Shown here: positions 22,385 through 32,825 of the stretch, piece by piece
How positions within the stretch are numbered: the stretch's first letter is position 1
How the letters are laid out: every line of letters begins with the position of its first letter
From: Nectonema munidae
Lineage: Eukaryota; Nematomorpha; Nectonematoida; Nectonematidae
Direction of reading: 5' to 3'
Length of the DNA stretch: 64,000 nucleotides
Assembly (NCBI GenBank): GCA_030549495.1
Contig: JAUIRK010000141.1
Location: forward strand, 62,001 to 126,000
Translations under genes and position numbers: made by a program
Notes under the pieces: model-generated
What the model was told of the DNA's origin: nothing
The model's input: only the letters and a program-made list of their open reading frames with translations
Database searches by the model: none

Positions 22385-23260
22385 CGAGATCACAGGAATA
22401 TATTTGCTTGCAGGGATTTATCAAGTTTTCATTTGATTGTTTAAAAAGTAATATTTATTTCATTTTATCGTTAAAAATACATTAATCTAGGAATCGTTTC
22501 TGCATTTTGTAAAACTTTCTTTCTCTATACTTGCATCATCTATAAAGAAAGCGATATAATTAAAGAAACTTTCGTAGTATTTCCATTAATTAATATTCCT
22601 TTGATGAAAAAACATAATCTTCTAAAAATTAGCTTCAATCAAAATTAATCTTTTGCCACAATGAAAAGTGCATGTTTTCTCATATATGCTATCAGAATTT
22701 GTTTCATAACTTCTACGCTAACCTTTAGTCGTATGAAGCAGGGGTTTCTCAATATTTTGTTTAGATCGCAGTCCGTTTAAATTTAAAAATCTCCAACCAC
22801 GTGAAGTGTAAAAATAAGGAAAATCTTTTTCAATTTTTCCTTTCATTTAAGTTCAAATATTTTTCGTAAAAATTTTCTTCAACAGATTCTACATTACAAG
22901 AAAAATGATTTATCACCCATTCTTCTATTATGAGTTCAAACAAATCCTTAATCGAGAACAATAAGTGATCTTTTAGCTTTATGATTAGTAAAAATGTGAG
23001 TTTTACACTAAATTCTAATGTAAAAAGTGAGTTTTGGAAAATATTTGAATATTTGCTTATACGATATAGAACTATTCCTAAAAAAATTGTTCAACTACCT
23101 CAATACACATTTACTTTTTTATTACATAAAGTAAAAATCACAAAATCGAAACTCTTAATTTTTAAGCAAGATTAAAAAATAATTGATTCCTGAAAAACTG
23201 GAAACTTTTTCGCTAAATTCCTAGGAAAATAAAAAAAGATAAAAATTCAGGAACACTACT
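22385..23260 (+). repeat. dispersed repeat Z, copy 1, with a hAT-like end inside
   Basis: Segments 22385-22735 and 23155-23260 align in order with 38385-38750 and 38850-38985. Shared phrases are GAATATATTTGCTT, CATTTGATTG, CGTTAAAAATACA, AAGCTATCAGAATTT-like and AATAATTGATTCC. The extra sequence from 22738 begins CAGGGGTTTCTCAATATT, a hAT-like tip, so an element may have inserted here. No protein is recognised. Confidence 0.6.
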
Positions 23261-23369
23261 AGTTCTGATATCAAGAAGTATAGGTACAGTACAACAAGTA
23301 TAGGTACAATATTAGCATATAGGTACGGTACAACCTTACGTATACGAAATTTCGCGCATCATAAGAAGA

Positions 23370-23540
23370 TTTTTTTTTTTTTGACAGGGTGTTTCATGCA
23401 AGGGAAGTAGAAACTTCCATATCTGCAATGATGAACTTTTTATGATAAGTCGATGGCATCGCCGGGATTCGAACCCAAAGGCTTTGGATCCGTAGGCGAC
23501 GCCTCTACCTATCAGCCCACCAGCCCTTACCATAGATACC
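23370..23540 (-). repeat. tRNA-derived SINE, family B, with A-tail
   Basis: On the minus strand the head has an A-box-like TGATAGGTAGAGGCG and a B box GGGTTCGAATCCC with a pairing T stem. A non-tRNA body and a 13-base A-tail follow (T run at 23370-23382 on the plus strand). Only about four of seven acceptor pairs would form, so it is a SINE rather than a tRNA. Confidence 0.75.
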
Positions 23541-24464
23541 ATGTTACCGTGAATAAAATTTAACATGATCCAACTTTCCCACTTATTGCTAGTGTGGCGA
23601 AAACTTCTTCAGCCAGGCAAAAAAATGGTTATCATCAAAGACACACATTCAAACCTTTTCACTGGGAATATGGTAAAAATCTACAGCAACGAGTGGTAAT
23701 TCAGTACTTCACTCTGCGGTAGAAAGGCCTTGCTTGTCTCGCTTCCGTGAGGTTGTACTGTGTATACACTTTGAAGTGCAGTAGATAGAGGGTGTAAAAG
23801 TAGGTGCCGCATTTGGGGATGCCATATTTTTGGGGATCACTTCAATATTACGCACATAAGCTTTGTAAGCGCAATCCATCAGTAGTAGTAGACGAGGGGT
23901 AGTTTGAGGAGGCAGGTCTTGCTCATGCTATTACTGGTCGTATGAGCGAAGCCAATTGGAGCAAAATCGTTTTGAGGGAACGTGTATTTGAAGCGACGTC
24001 AGTTTGAGCGCGCCTTAGAATCCTGGACTGGTGAGTCGGAAGGAAAATATTCGATTTTGATTCAAAAACACTGACTCCTCTGCGTATAAAATCTTTAACT
24101 ACAATCCCTTTTAAATCTTCGACTCCACAGACTCCCGATGGCAACTCCTAAACCGAGCCTTAGACTATATCAAACGAAATGCAGAGAAAAAAAACATTTG
24201 ATACACAAACTGTGGACATTGCCTGGAACTTTGTCAGGGCGTGTTAAAAGTATAAAAAAATTTGTTAATATATCTGCTATACAAAGACAAAAAACAAAAA
24301 GAAAAATTTGGTAATGTCGAAAAATTAATATCCTTAATTTGGTATAAAATAAGAAGGCTTGGTTTATGTAAAAACAAGAGTAGAAATATCATAGCAGTAT
24401 TCAATGAAATAAAGGTATAAATGATGACAAAGTTATGCTCTATTACGTTATGCTGCTAGATCAG
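23541..24464. other. intron spacer with a dispersed repeat near 24050-24145
   Basis: The segment CAATCCCTTTTAAATCTTCG ... GACTCC at about 24100-24150 is repeated at about 48010-48055. The family is not identified. The rest is unassigned. Confidence 0.4.
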
Positions 24465-24720
24465 GGATGGGCAACAATTTTGAGATGCTGAGCGCATCGA
24501 AGCATACCTAACGTTAAACGAAACACGATAGGATTCGCTTCTTTGAAAATGCTAAGCGCATATTACTAAATTGCAAATACATATGTCTCATTCAATTTCG
24601 GCCTCAAGACAATTCGGTCACCGAACAATTCGACCTTTGAATATATCGATATTTATATTGCTTTGATGCCGAATTGTCCAAAGATCAAATCGTTTTGAGA
24701 CCAATTGTCCCTGAACCCAC
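24465..24720. repeat. hAT-like terminus followed by a foldback-like repeat
   Basis: CAGGGATGGGCAAC at about 24465 is a typical hAT tip. From 24597 to 24717 units such as GACAATTCGGTC and CGAACAATTCGACC recur in inverted form (GCCGAATTGTCC, GACCAATTGTCC), giving an imperfect foldback. A partial relative lies at 21617-21675. Confidence 0.45.
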
Positions 24721-24914
24721 ATAAAACGGGTGCATTTAGTAATAAATTTTTTAAGTTTCTTATAAAATTAGTTTCATGGTATGTTTGCTTCACCAAACTC
24801 ATTGAAGATTGAATAGTAGAGAAAAGATGCTCTTGGTACTAGGTAATTTGAGTCCGAGAGAATATTTCTTTTGGTAATTTCTCTCGCTTTATTAAAACGA
24901 ACTAATTAATCATT

Positions 24915-25038
24915 TTAGGACCCGTGTGATACGAATCGCCGGTGCTCCAATAAATGAAAAACATCTGCTTTAAATATATAAATCTCCATTGAAAAAGAAA
25001 GCAGATCATTAGTCTTCAAAAACGTGGTCCTCAGAAGC
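24915..25038 (+). mobile_element. TTAA MITE, family A, diverged
   Basis: It carries the family A interior (CATCTGCTTTAAATATA, then CCATTGAAAAAGAAAGCAG) and the end GTGGTCCTCAGAAGC followed by TTAA at 25039-25042. The left end, from about GGACCCGTG, is altered. Confidence 0.65.
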
Positions 25039-25042
25039 TTAA

Positions 25043-25512
25043 CCAATTAAGTAACACAGAAATCCTCTAACTATATAGCGAAAGAACTTTTTCATTTGAA
25101 TATCAGTGCTGAGTTTACGAGGAGAGAATTTGTTTGAAAGTGAAATTATCCCGAGTCAAGTTACAGGTCACTATTGCTCTTAGCGCTGCAGAGTCGGCGT
25201 CGAAAACATTTGAGATAATTATAAATGGTCTGAGTTATAACAGATTTTTTGGAATACCTGTTAAAATTTCGATCTGCATGTTTTTCCAAAGTTTATCCAA
25301 ACCCCAAAAATACCTTTAAAAGGTGTTATGAAGCAAAGTGGCATAGAGGAGAGTTAAATTTAATATTTACAAAATTAAATATACGATTTACTATATATCG
25401 AGCATAAAAAAACGGGTGCCAAGATCGCGGGTTATAATGGATCTACTGTATATAGTTTTTTATATGTATTAGGAAGCAAATTTAATTAGTTATAATAATT
25501 ATTTTTTTTATA
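25043..25512. other. intron spacer with a possible pogo-like right end
   Basis: The sequence GCGGGTTATAATGGATCTACTG at 25423-25444, followed by TA, resembles a pogo/Tigger terminus. No left end was found. Nothing else is recognised. Confidence 0.3.
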
Positions 25513-25636
25513 AGGTTTCAATAACTCAAGGTCTTGGATTCGATCCCGCATGAATCCTCCTTTCTTCATAGTTCGATACAAGCGACGCAATTGTACCTTC
25601 TCGATGAAAACACCTCACGGTACCTTTACCTTATTC
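25513..25636 (+). repeat. tRNA-derived SINE, family A, 5'-truncated
   Basis: It contains ATAACTCAAGGTCTTGG, the B box GGATTCGATCCC, CATAGTTCGATACAAGCG and TACCTTTACCTTAT, colinear with the copy at 2268. The A-box end is missing. Confidence 0.75.
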
Positions 25637-25882
25637 AAAAGTGCTCAATTTGCAAAGACTACTTGATTCAAAAAAGTGAATGCAAGACTTGACTTTTTAA
25701 AATATTTTTAGTTTTTTGACGCAATAACCTTCTTACCCCTACTAAAAAGACATAAAATGGCACTGACTCACAGTTTATAAAACTATGGCGTCTCTGACAT
25801 CAATTACTGCCAATAATGTAAAATTTAATAAATTGCTAATCCAACATTTTTTATAAAGTTTAGAACATGGAAAGAAAGGTAC

Positions 25883-26338
25883 TTTGATAAGGTATTCAAG
25901 GGTGAAGAAGACAACGAGCCAAACGGAACTATTGCTGAAGATGTCGGTGATGGGATAGGCGAAAGGCATGTAGTAGCGAAAGAGTGGAAATGTGTACACA
26001 CGCTGGAAGTGCACAAAGCTGAGTGTGAAGCTGAATATCACGTACAGCATGTCGGAAAAGCCGAGCGCAGCCAGGTACAGGCACGTGGAGCAGTACATGT
26101 TCTTGTGCACGAAGACCTTGATGGAAAAGATGTTGCCGGCCACCGACAACAAAAAGAGGATCGGCATGCAAACGGTGTGCACCGAGAAGCGCACGTTGCT
26201 CAGCACGACTTTCAGGTTTTGGAGTTGTTGCGTGGTGACATCTTCGTAGTTGGAGTCGTTCAGCATGTCCTCTCCTCCTTCTTCGGACTCCAAGCTCTTT
26301 TTGGTAGAGAGGAAACTTTGAGTGTCGTCGTCTGTCTT
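25883..26338 (-). CDS. class A peptide GPCR (FMRFamide-receptor-like), exon with TM1-TM3
   Basis: The exon runs from an acceptor GGCTTTTAG (just right of 26338) to a weak donor at 25882-25881. It codes 152 residues in frame with the downstream exon. The N-terminal 50 residues are acidic and hydrophilic with an N-D-S glycosylation site. TM1 is about 51-76 with the AGNIFS signature. TM2 is about 84-109 with LAALGFSDML. TM3 is about 126-147, preceded by YYMPFAYPITDIF, a phrase typical of FMRFamide-type receptors. TM3 ends FFTLEYLIK, where the family normally has TLERY, so the E/DRY arginine is missing. No cysteine precedes TM3. If this is the first coding exon the start would be Met25 (about 26266). 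Otherwise an upstream exon was missed. Stop codons close the frame to the right. Confidence 0.8.
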
Positions 26339-27154
26339 CTAAAAGCCTAAGGCATTTAAAAATGAATAAAAGGAGGAAGTGTGTGATAAATAATGATATG
26401 ATATCAACAAACAACTCCCATCTTCAATCGATAGGATTCACGCTTTAATTATATCGCCAACAATTCTGACATCACTTTCTTATTCTAATCTAGAGTCTAC
26501 GTTCGCTGACGATAAATTAATGACATTCTTCGCTTGTTTTTTGCTTCAATGTGGAGTAACTCTCAAAAACAAAGATTGATGTTAAAAACAATTATTGCAA
26601 ACACTTGCTTAATCCAGTCCTCTCTTATTTTTATAAACGCTAAATGCTCACGAAAGTACTCTCAAAGCGAAGAATACAAAAAGAGTATTTAATACTCTCT
26701 CCCTTCACGACATATTTTTGAAAACAAATGATGTCCAATGGCAAAGAGAAGTTTGTTAATAGCTTTTAAAAGTGTATTGAAATTATGTGCGCTTTCACTG
26801 CAGCTGAATCACGCAACATCACATAAATCCTAACCACATCTCAATCAAGTCAAGTCATCAAGGCACAGAAGATGTGACTTGACTGTAAGCAAGAAATGCT
26901 CAAGATCAAGGTATAGCAAACACGGTTAGAGCAGTTCTGATAAATTGCTTCTATGGTATATATAAAAGAAGGGTAAACATGTGGGCCTAGTTTGCCCCTT
27001 GTTTATTCCAATAAATATTTTGCAATTTCTATACTACATATAGGGTAATACATTTTTCGGTAGTGTTGAATACTCTGCAACATATTCCGATTTAATTTGG
27101 AAAATAGTGAAACGTTTTTTTATATGAAAGGAATTAGTGATACATTGCATACAT
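26339..27154. other. upstream of the GPCR TM1-3 exon, no exon identified
   Basis: It should contain an intron or the 5' region of the receptor gene. A TATAAAAA on the minus strand near 26637-26630 could be promoter-related, but no initiator or first exon is clear. Confidence 0.3.
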
Positions 27155-27260
27155 TCTAGGGCAGGGGTTCTTAACCGTTATCTGATGCTAGGGCCGTATC
27201 AAGGGATCGTGGCGCCCCAGGGTAAAGGTCCTGAATGGAGCCCCTCACCAATAATAACAT
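27155..27260 (+). repeat. hAT-like terminal fragments
   Basis: CAGGGGTTCTTAACCG at about 27163 and GCTAGGGCCGTATCAAGG further on both look like hAT left tips. No matching right ends or duplications were found. Confidence 0.4.
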
Positions 27261-29966
27261 AAATTTCACAATAACATCATCGTTATCATGCACTCTTATT
27301 GTATCTCCAATGATCATATATTACACTCTATATTCAATCATCATACATATTTTTGAATATAAGCTTAGCAATTCTTACTTTTAGAAAAATATTGGAGGTG
27401 GGGGAAGGGCATTTTACGTTTGCATTTCTTCAGGCGGTAGAATAAGAATGTCGATAAGGCTTTCTTTTTCAAAATTTGCAACTTCTTCAAAGCTTTCAAT
27501 TGCAGAATAAAGGTGCTTGAAGCTCAAACTTTATTATAGGTTGAAAAAAGGAGATGATAAATTAGAGAAAAAAAAGAGTTTAATGCATCGTCTAGTCGAA
27601 ATATTCTTCTACAGTGTCTCAGTGAGCAAAGAAATATTATCATAAACAATCCATTATAGTTATATAGCGCTATATTAGCAGTTTCTTTTGACAAACAGGA
27701 TCAACGCGTCCCAGGCTTTATGTTGACTATCGTTCTGATGAAATGAGATTAGTTCCGTAAAAGTGTCTGGAGAAATAAGCAGAGAACAGCCTGAAACTTT
27801 TCACTAAGAATTAAAATTTGAACATAAGTAGGAATATATTGACCATTCATTACTATGCTTTAAGTTAAGGCTTTCGCCCTGTTAGTCCTAACTTCTAGTG
27901 GCTAAAAAAGCAACTTTTGTTCCCGAATTGATAAAATTTGTTTATGATGACAATTGAAATTCTCATTGAATGTACAATATATACGAAAGAGAATTTGAAA
28001 TGTATGCAAAAACAATCTCCAGGAAACACTCTTCATAAGAAACATACTTTTAAAATTCATTACATTCAACGTCTAATTAACTCTAATTTTAGAGTTAATT
28101 AATTTATTTAGATAAATTAGATTATAGATCTAATTTTCAATTCTTTCTTTTTATTTCAATAATTCCTATTTTAGTTTTATATTTTAAAGTAAATTTGTAG
28201 ACTAAAACTAGAAAAGTAAAATTATGAATCAAATATAACCAAATTTTGCATACTGATAATTTGGATACAGCTCAGTCCCAAGGACTCCCAATTATTTATA
28301 GTCGACTGTGGTTTTACCTCAAACCTCAAAAAAAGTACCTACTAGAATACGGGTTTCGACATTGGTCCACAAGTGGATCTTCTTTACAAACGCATTATAA
28401 ACCGAATAGAAGTGAACTATTATATTTTTAGATTTTTTTCATGATAAATTAATGTTTTTTCTTCTTCTCGATCATCTTGAATATTTATCGACTCCAGTAA
28501 TCATCTTTGAAGCGATCGAAATGCATATCTGTATTTTTTTCTTAAAATTGCTTTGTTAATAAAGTTTTTTTCCTTGAAATATGTTACGCAACAAATTTTT
28601 TTTATCTTTTTTCTCAACTTTTTATCTTTTTTTGTGAGATCAAAGGAAAAAATATAAGTAACGTGCTGAAGGGTCATTTTTTGAAAATAAAAAGAAGAAA
28701 CAAAAAGAGTGATCAAACAAACTTTTTTATTATAAAACCCCCACGAGTCGAAAATCAAGTTGAAGTATTAAAATATTCATGATTTTTACTTTTTTAGTAA
28801 GTTAGCACAAACTCGAGATTTCGTCGACAGTAAAAATAAGATTTTGTCAAGAGCGAAAAAAAATTTATACAAATATAATTTTAATATAAAATATTGAAAC
28901 TTTAAGTTTTATAGTTGTGAGAAAAACACAAGATTTAGTCGACAAAACAAGCTTTTATTATAAGAATGACAACTGAATCATTCACGTGATTTGGGACACT
29001 TTCTTAGTCCAACATAAAGAAGAACATTTTTATTGAACATTGAATATTTAGAATAGATGAATACACATTAAATATAAAGCAAAAAAAGAAAGAAACTGAA
29101 GTAATCACTGCTCTAAAGATCATAACCATTGCCAGGCAGAGATAAGAAGTTCAAGGTTACAAGTATAGTTCAAATGGTTAAAAATAAACAATGGTTAGGG
29201 TATGAACAAAGCATAGCCCTCCGCCGCTGTGTGAAATCTAGAGACCAACCTGATCCCCACCATAGAGTGTGCAACTCGATATATCGTATTTTCTTTTTCT
29301 TCTTCTTCCAGCGTTAATTAATAAAAACAATATTTTCGTAAGTATAAAATCATATTTATTTTCCGGTCCACCAAAAAAATCGTTCAGAGACAATTGGGTA
29401 TCAAGACATTTCGGCTATAAGATAATTTTAATATCAATATATTTAGAGTCCGAATTTTCCACATGCGCAATCTTGAAGCCAAATTGATCTGTTTTGGTAT
29501 CACATATCACTCAATCATTGAGCTAAATTGGGACACCGGACCCTAAACTTAAGAGAGGTGTGGAGAACAATTCAGCATGTAAAAGATTGCTTTGTCGGAT
29601 AGACAAAGCTCATAAAGATAAGATCACAGCTCCACCCCTAACGTTAAAATGTTAGAATTATTGCGTAACACTTACTTTTTGCAAACCTAAATTTTAATAT
29701 AAATATTTCTGTACAAACTCTTCGTTTTAGGATCTAAAACCTAAAATAAATTGGTTAAAGAAAAAATGTTAAAAAATTTTCATTTATAGAAAAATGATAA
29801 CACAATTTAGAATTATTTCGGAACCTCTCATTTTTTCTGCGGACCACTGGTAGGCAAAGTATGGTATAGGATATGGATGATACACTTTTAACACTATATG
29901 TTATTACACCATAGGTTTAAAACGAAAGCGTTTTTATTTTAGCTTTCTTTTATTTGAGCTTCTGAC
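27261..29966. other. intergenic AT-rich region, little recognised
   Basis: It contains a 26-bp hairpin (28075-28100, arms AATTAACTCTAA). A hAT-like right tip GCGGACCACTG lies at about 29841-29851. No gene was found. The short frames are low-complexity. Confidence 0.35.
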
Positions 29967-30247
29967 CAGTGCCGGATTAACATAGTAGTAGATGATAAGT
30001 AAGGGCCCCGCGCTTAGTTGAAAATTTTTTTTTTGACTTTTTGTAATATCTTTTAGTTTTCTTCTTCAATTCTTCTTTTATATTTCCTCCTTAAAATAAA
30101 TTTTTGCTCTTGAATTTTGTGGTTTTTATCTTTTTTGTAGAATCTAGATTCTAGATCAATTTTATTAAACAATTTTTTACTTCCTGACTATCATTTGTAA
30201 ATTTAATTGATCTGCTACAGGCCCCGCACTTGGTAGAACCGGCACTG
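29967..30247. mobile_element. hAT-type MITE with 8-bp target duplication
   Basis: The left end CAGTGCCGGATTAACATAG and the complement of the right end TTGGTAGAACCGGCACTG give inverted repeats with a perfect first nine bases (CAGTGCCGG). The flanking octamers CTTCTGAC (29959-29966) and TTTCTGAC (30248-30255) match at seven positions. The 281-bp element carries GGCCCCGC near both ends and no coding sequence. Confidence 0.85.
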
Positions 30248-30255
30248 TTTCTGAC

Positions 30256-30760
30256 AGTTCATTGTCTTCAAATTGAAAATATGCTTTTAATGGCCTAATT
30301 ATAAAAAATTGAGTACATAAAGATAAAAAAATTTCAAAGAATTTATCTATAAATCAAAACGACAAAACTTTGAGTTGTTTTTACACAAAACATAAAAATT
30401 TAAATACCTTGAAAAGTTAAGATATTCAGTGTGAACTGAAAGATCGGTATAAAGTATATTCGTATGGAATGAAAATCTCAATGCTTTGAAAGTAGTTTGA
30501 AGAAAAGCTTAAAAAAGTTGGATATTTTAAAAAGTTAAAGTGATACATCATAAACAATTCAAGTAAATTTAGAAAATGGATTCAATTAATGATTCCACGC
30601 CTGCAAAACATCGTTCGTGCAATTTACTTCAAAATAATTTTGTTCTCAACTTTTGAAAAAACAAAAGAATAAAATATAGTGTAGAGATATCAGTCAGGAT
30701 AATTGTCAAAGATGCTTTTCGTTCAATTACAAAACGTTGTCCACAAAACGAATAACAGAA
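30256..30760. other. AT-rich spacer, nothing recognised
   Basis: No coding or repeat signal seen. Confidence 0.4.
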
Positions 30761-30779
30761 ATGAAATAAGGATGATTGA

Positions 30780-31590
30780 TTTTAAATTTGAAGGATATTT
30801 TTAGAGAGAATTCCATCTTCAATAAAAAATTTTGATTAACGATTTTCAATAAACGAATGATTTTATAATACAAAGGAGTTATGGATTTGAAACTGTATAG
30901 AATTATGAATTTTTAAGAGTGTATCTAATTTAGACGCTAAGTTATAAATTATCGAGTAATAAATTCAAAATTTCATAAATACAATTTTCATTTTGATTAT
31001 GATATTTAAATGATCGTTGAGTAAAATATACCAATAGAAAAACTGAATTCATAAGAAAAATTTTTTAAATCATAAAATCAATTTATTCTAATCAAAAACA
31101 CACAGACTTAAACTTATTTGAAAATGACAAAATTAATTGATAATTATGCACTCTATTTCTGAAAACTGAATCCAGAAATGAATTGCAAAAACTGAGTGAA
31201 GAAATGGATCAATTTAGTATAAAAATATATTTTATTTAAAATGCGAATGAATATATTTAGAGATAATTTTCAGATGTCAAAATGATTGACATTTTCACAC
31301 ATTTTTTAGAAACAAAATTGGAATGTTGGATTTGTTATAAAAAGAAATATTTTATCTAAAATTTGATTAAATGCTTATGTAGACAATTTTATCATCTACA
31401 AATTTTTGATTGACATTTGCAAAAAAGGAGCCTTGCTTATTAATAAAATTATAAATATATAAGTATTATTCGTTCAAAACTGTACATCATTATAAATTTT
31501 CAAGAGAGTATCTAATACAGAAAATTTTGTTAAAAAATTAGAATATTGATTTTGATTGACAGTTTTGACATGAATGGGCCATTCAACTAT
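30780..31590 (+). repeat. second copy of the satellite-bearing element, short array
   Basis: It carries two versions of the flank (30800-31000 and 31400-31590) and diverged monomers between about 31140 and 31420 (CCAGAAATGAATTGC, TTTTATTTAAAATGCGAATG, GATTGACATTTTC). It ends like the 5.4 kb copy in GATTGACAGTTTTGACATG and ATTCAACTA, then an (AT)n tract at 31588-31605. Confidence 0.65.
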
Positions 31591-31605
31591 ATATATATAT
31601 ATATA

Positions 31606-32689
31606 CAAAATGACAAGTTAAAATGTATTTTTTAAAGTTGAAGTATGCGAAAAACGAACTAAAAGATCCGTCACTGGATAGAATATCTTGAATAATACAT
31701 GAAAAATAAGTAAGTATACAGGTATGAAACAGAATATGAGCACAGAGTGTTAAAAGCCTAGATATAAATTATTCAGTTGCGTTCATTCTCCATTTCATTT
31801 GTTGAGAGCTAATGAAACAAAGAAGGGGAAACATATTCGCCAAAATTACCAAAGACAAATCTTGGATTTATAAATTTTTTATAAACAAATCAGTTTAATC
31901 AAAAAGTTATTTTTAAATTATTTTTTCCTAAAACAGTTTTTAGCAGAAAGGCTGACCCTAAATTTTACGTTTTTCAAAAAGAACTTGATTTAATTTGGTT
32001 TAGGATCAGAAAATGAAAAGCATAAATATCTTTATCACAAAGAAGGCATTTGGAAAAAATCAAAAGCGCTTACCAGATGCTCTGCGGGTTATGCCTTTGC
32101 AGAAGATGCTAAAGCCCCGTAGAAGATGACTGAGAAAAAACAAGGTTACGCAGACAGAATTTTAAAGCCATAAAATTACGTGCATTATTATCACGCCCAT
32201 TCCAAAAAAGATGAATCACAGGCTAATCAATTCAAATTTGTACATTTAACTCAAAGACATGTCGAGTTGGAAAAAGAAATCACCAAAGACTAATTGTTTC
32301 ATTAGCAAAAAGAAAGTGCCTTTAAGCATAAAACAAAGCTTGTATTAGAAATACTTTATTAAATTTATTATTGATATAAGTTAATATGTTTCAAAATATT
32401 GATTTTATAAATAAAAATTACATTGATAAATGATGAGTATAAGCAAGAATGAAATATTTCAAGCAAACCTTGAGGCAGATAGCTCCTACGTCACTCACTA
32501 CTTTCGAGACTTGAAGAAAAACTTACTAACTTCAGTAATAAAATTAAAAAGAAGCCAACTATAGACAAGAAATTATCCAGTTGATAGAGAAATATCCTCT
32601 GACAAATTTCTCTTTCTCATCTTCCTTGTGAAGATCGATCGTTTCAAGATGCAACTAAATCTTGTTTACGAATCTAGTTAGGAGGAAAC
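31606..32689. other. intergenic spacer, nothing firm
   Basis: A GACCCTAAATTTTACG phrase at about 31954 is loosely repeated near 20338. No gene is recognised. Confidence 0.3.
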
Positions 32690-32825
32690 GTGAGTAAGGT
32701 TCAGCAGGATCTACCCTTGATTCTCGGTTATCTCGCTTTCGCATTTCATCAATCAAACTCTTCGATACACAAGTGACGCAAAATGTTTACTTCTCATGAA
32801 AAAACTCTACGTTACCTTTTCTCTA
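32690..32825 (+). repeat. tRNA-derived SINE, family A, degenerate copy
   Basis: It aligns in order with the copy at 2268 (GTGAGTAAGGTT, CTTCGATACACAAGTGACGC, CTCATGAAAAAACTC, CGTTACCTTTT), but with many differences, including in the B box. Confidence 0.5.

Larger units (their letters stand above)
13415..25882 (-). other. 12.5 kb GPCR intron packed with transposon debris
   Basis: Inferred from two exons of one receptor in the same orientation, with phase-0 boundaries and complementary halves (TM1-3 and TM4-7). The donor reads ATCAAA then GTACCT, a weak match. The acceptor CACTTCAG is strong. The interior contains a hAT transposase remnant, TTAA MITEs, pogo-like and IS630-like fragments, SINEs and foldbacks, listed separately. 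Confidence 0.7.

Noticed and set aside
23370-23540. Functional tRNA gene
   Set aside because: The acceptor stem does not pair and the sequence carries a SINE body and A-tail.
25929-26414. Arginine/histidine-rich frame overlapping the TM1-3 exon
   Set aside because: A shifted reading of the same exon. The receptor frame has membrane segments and family motifs.
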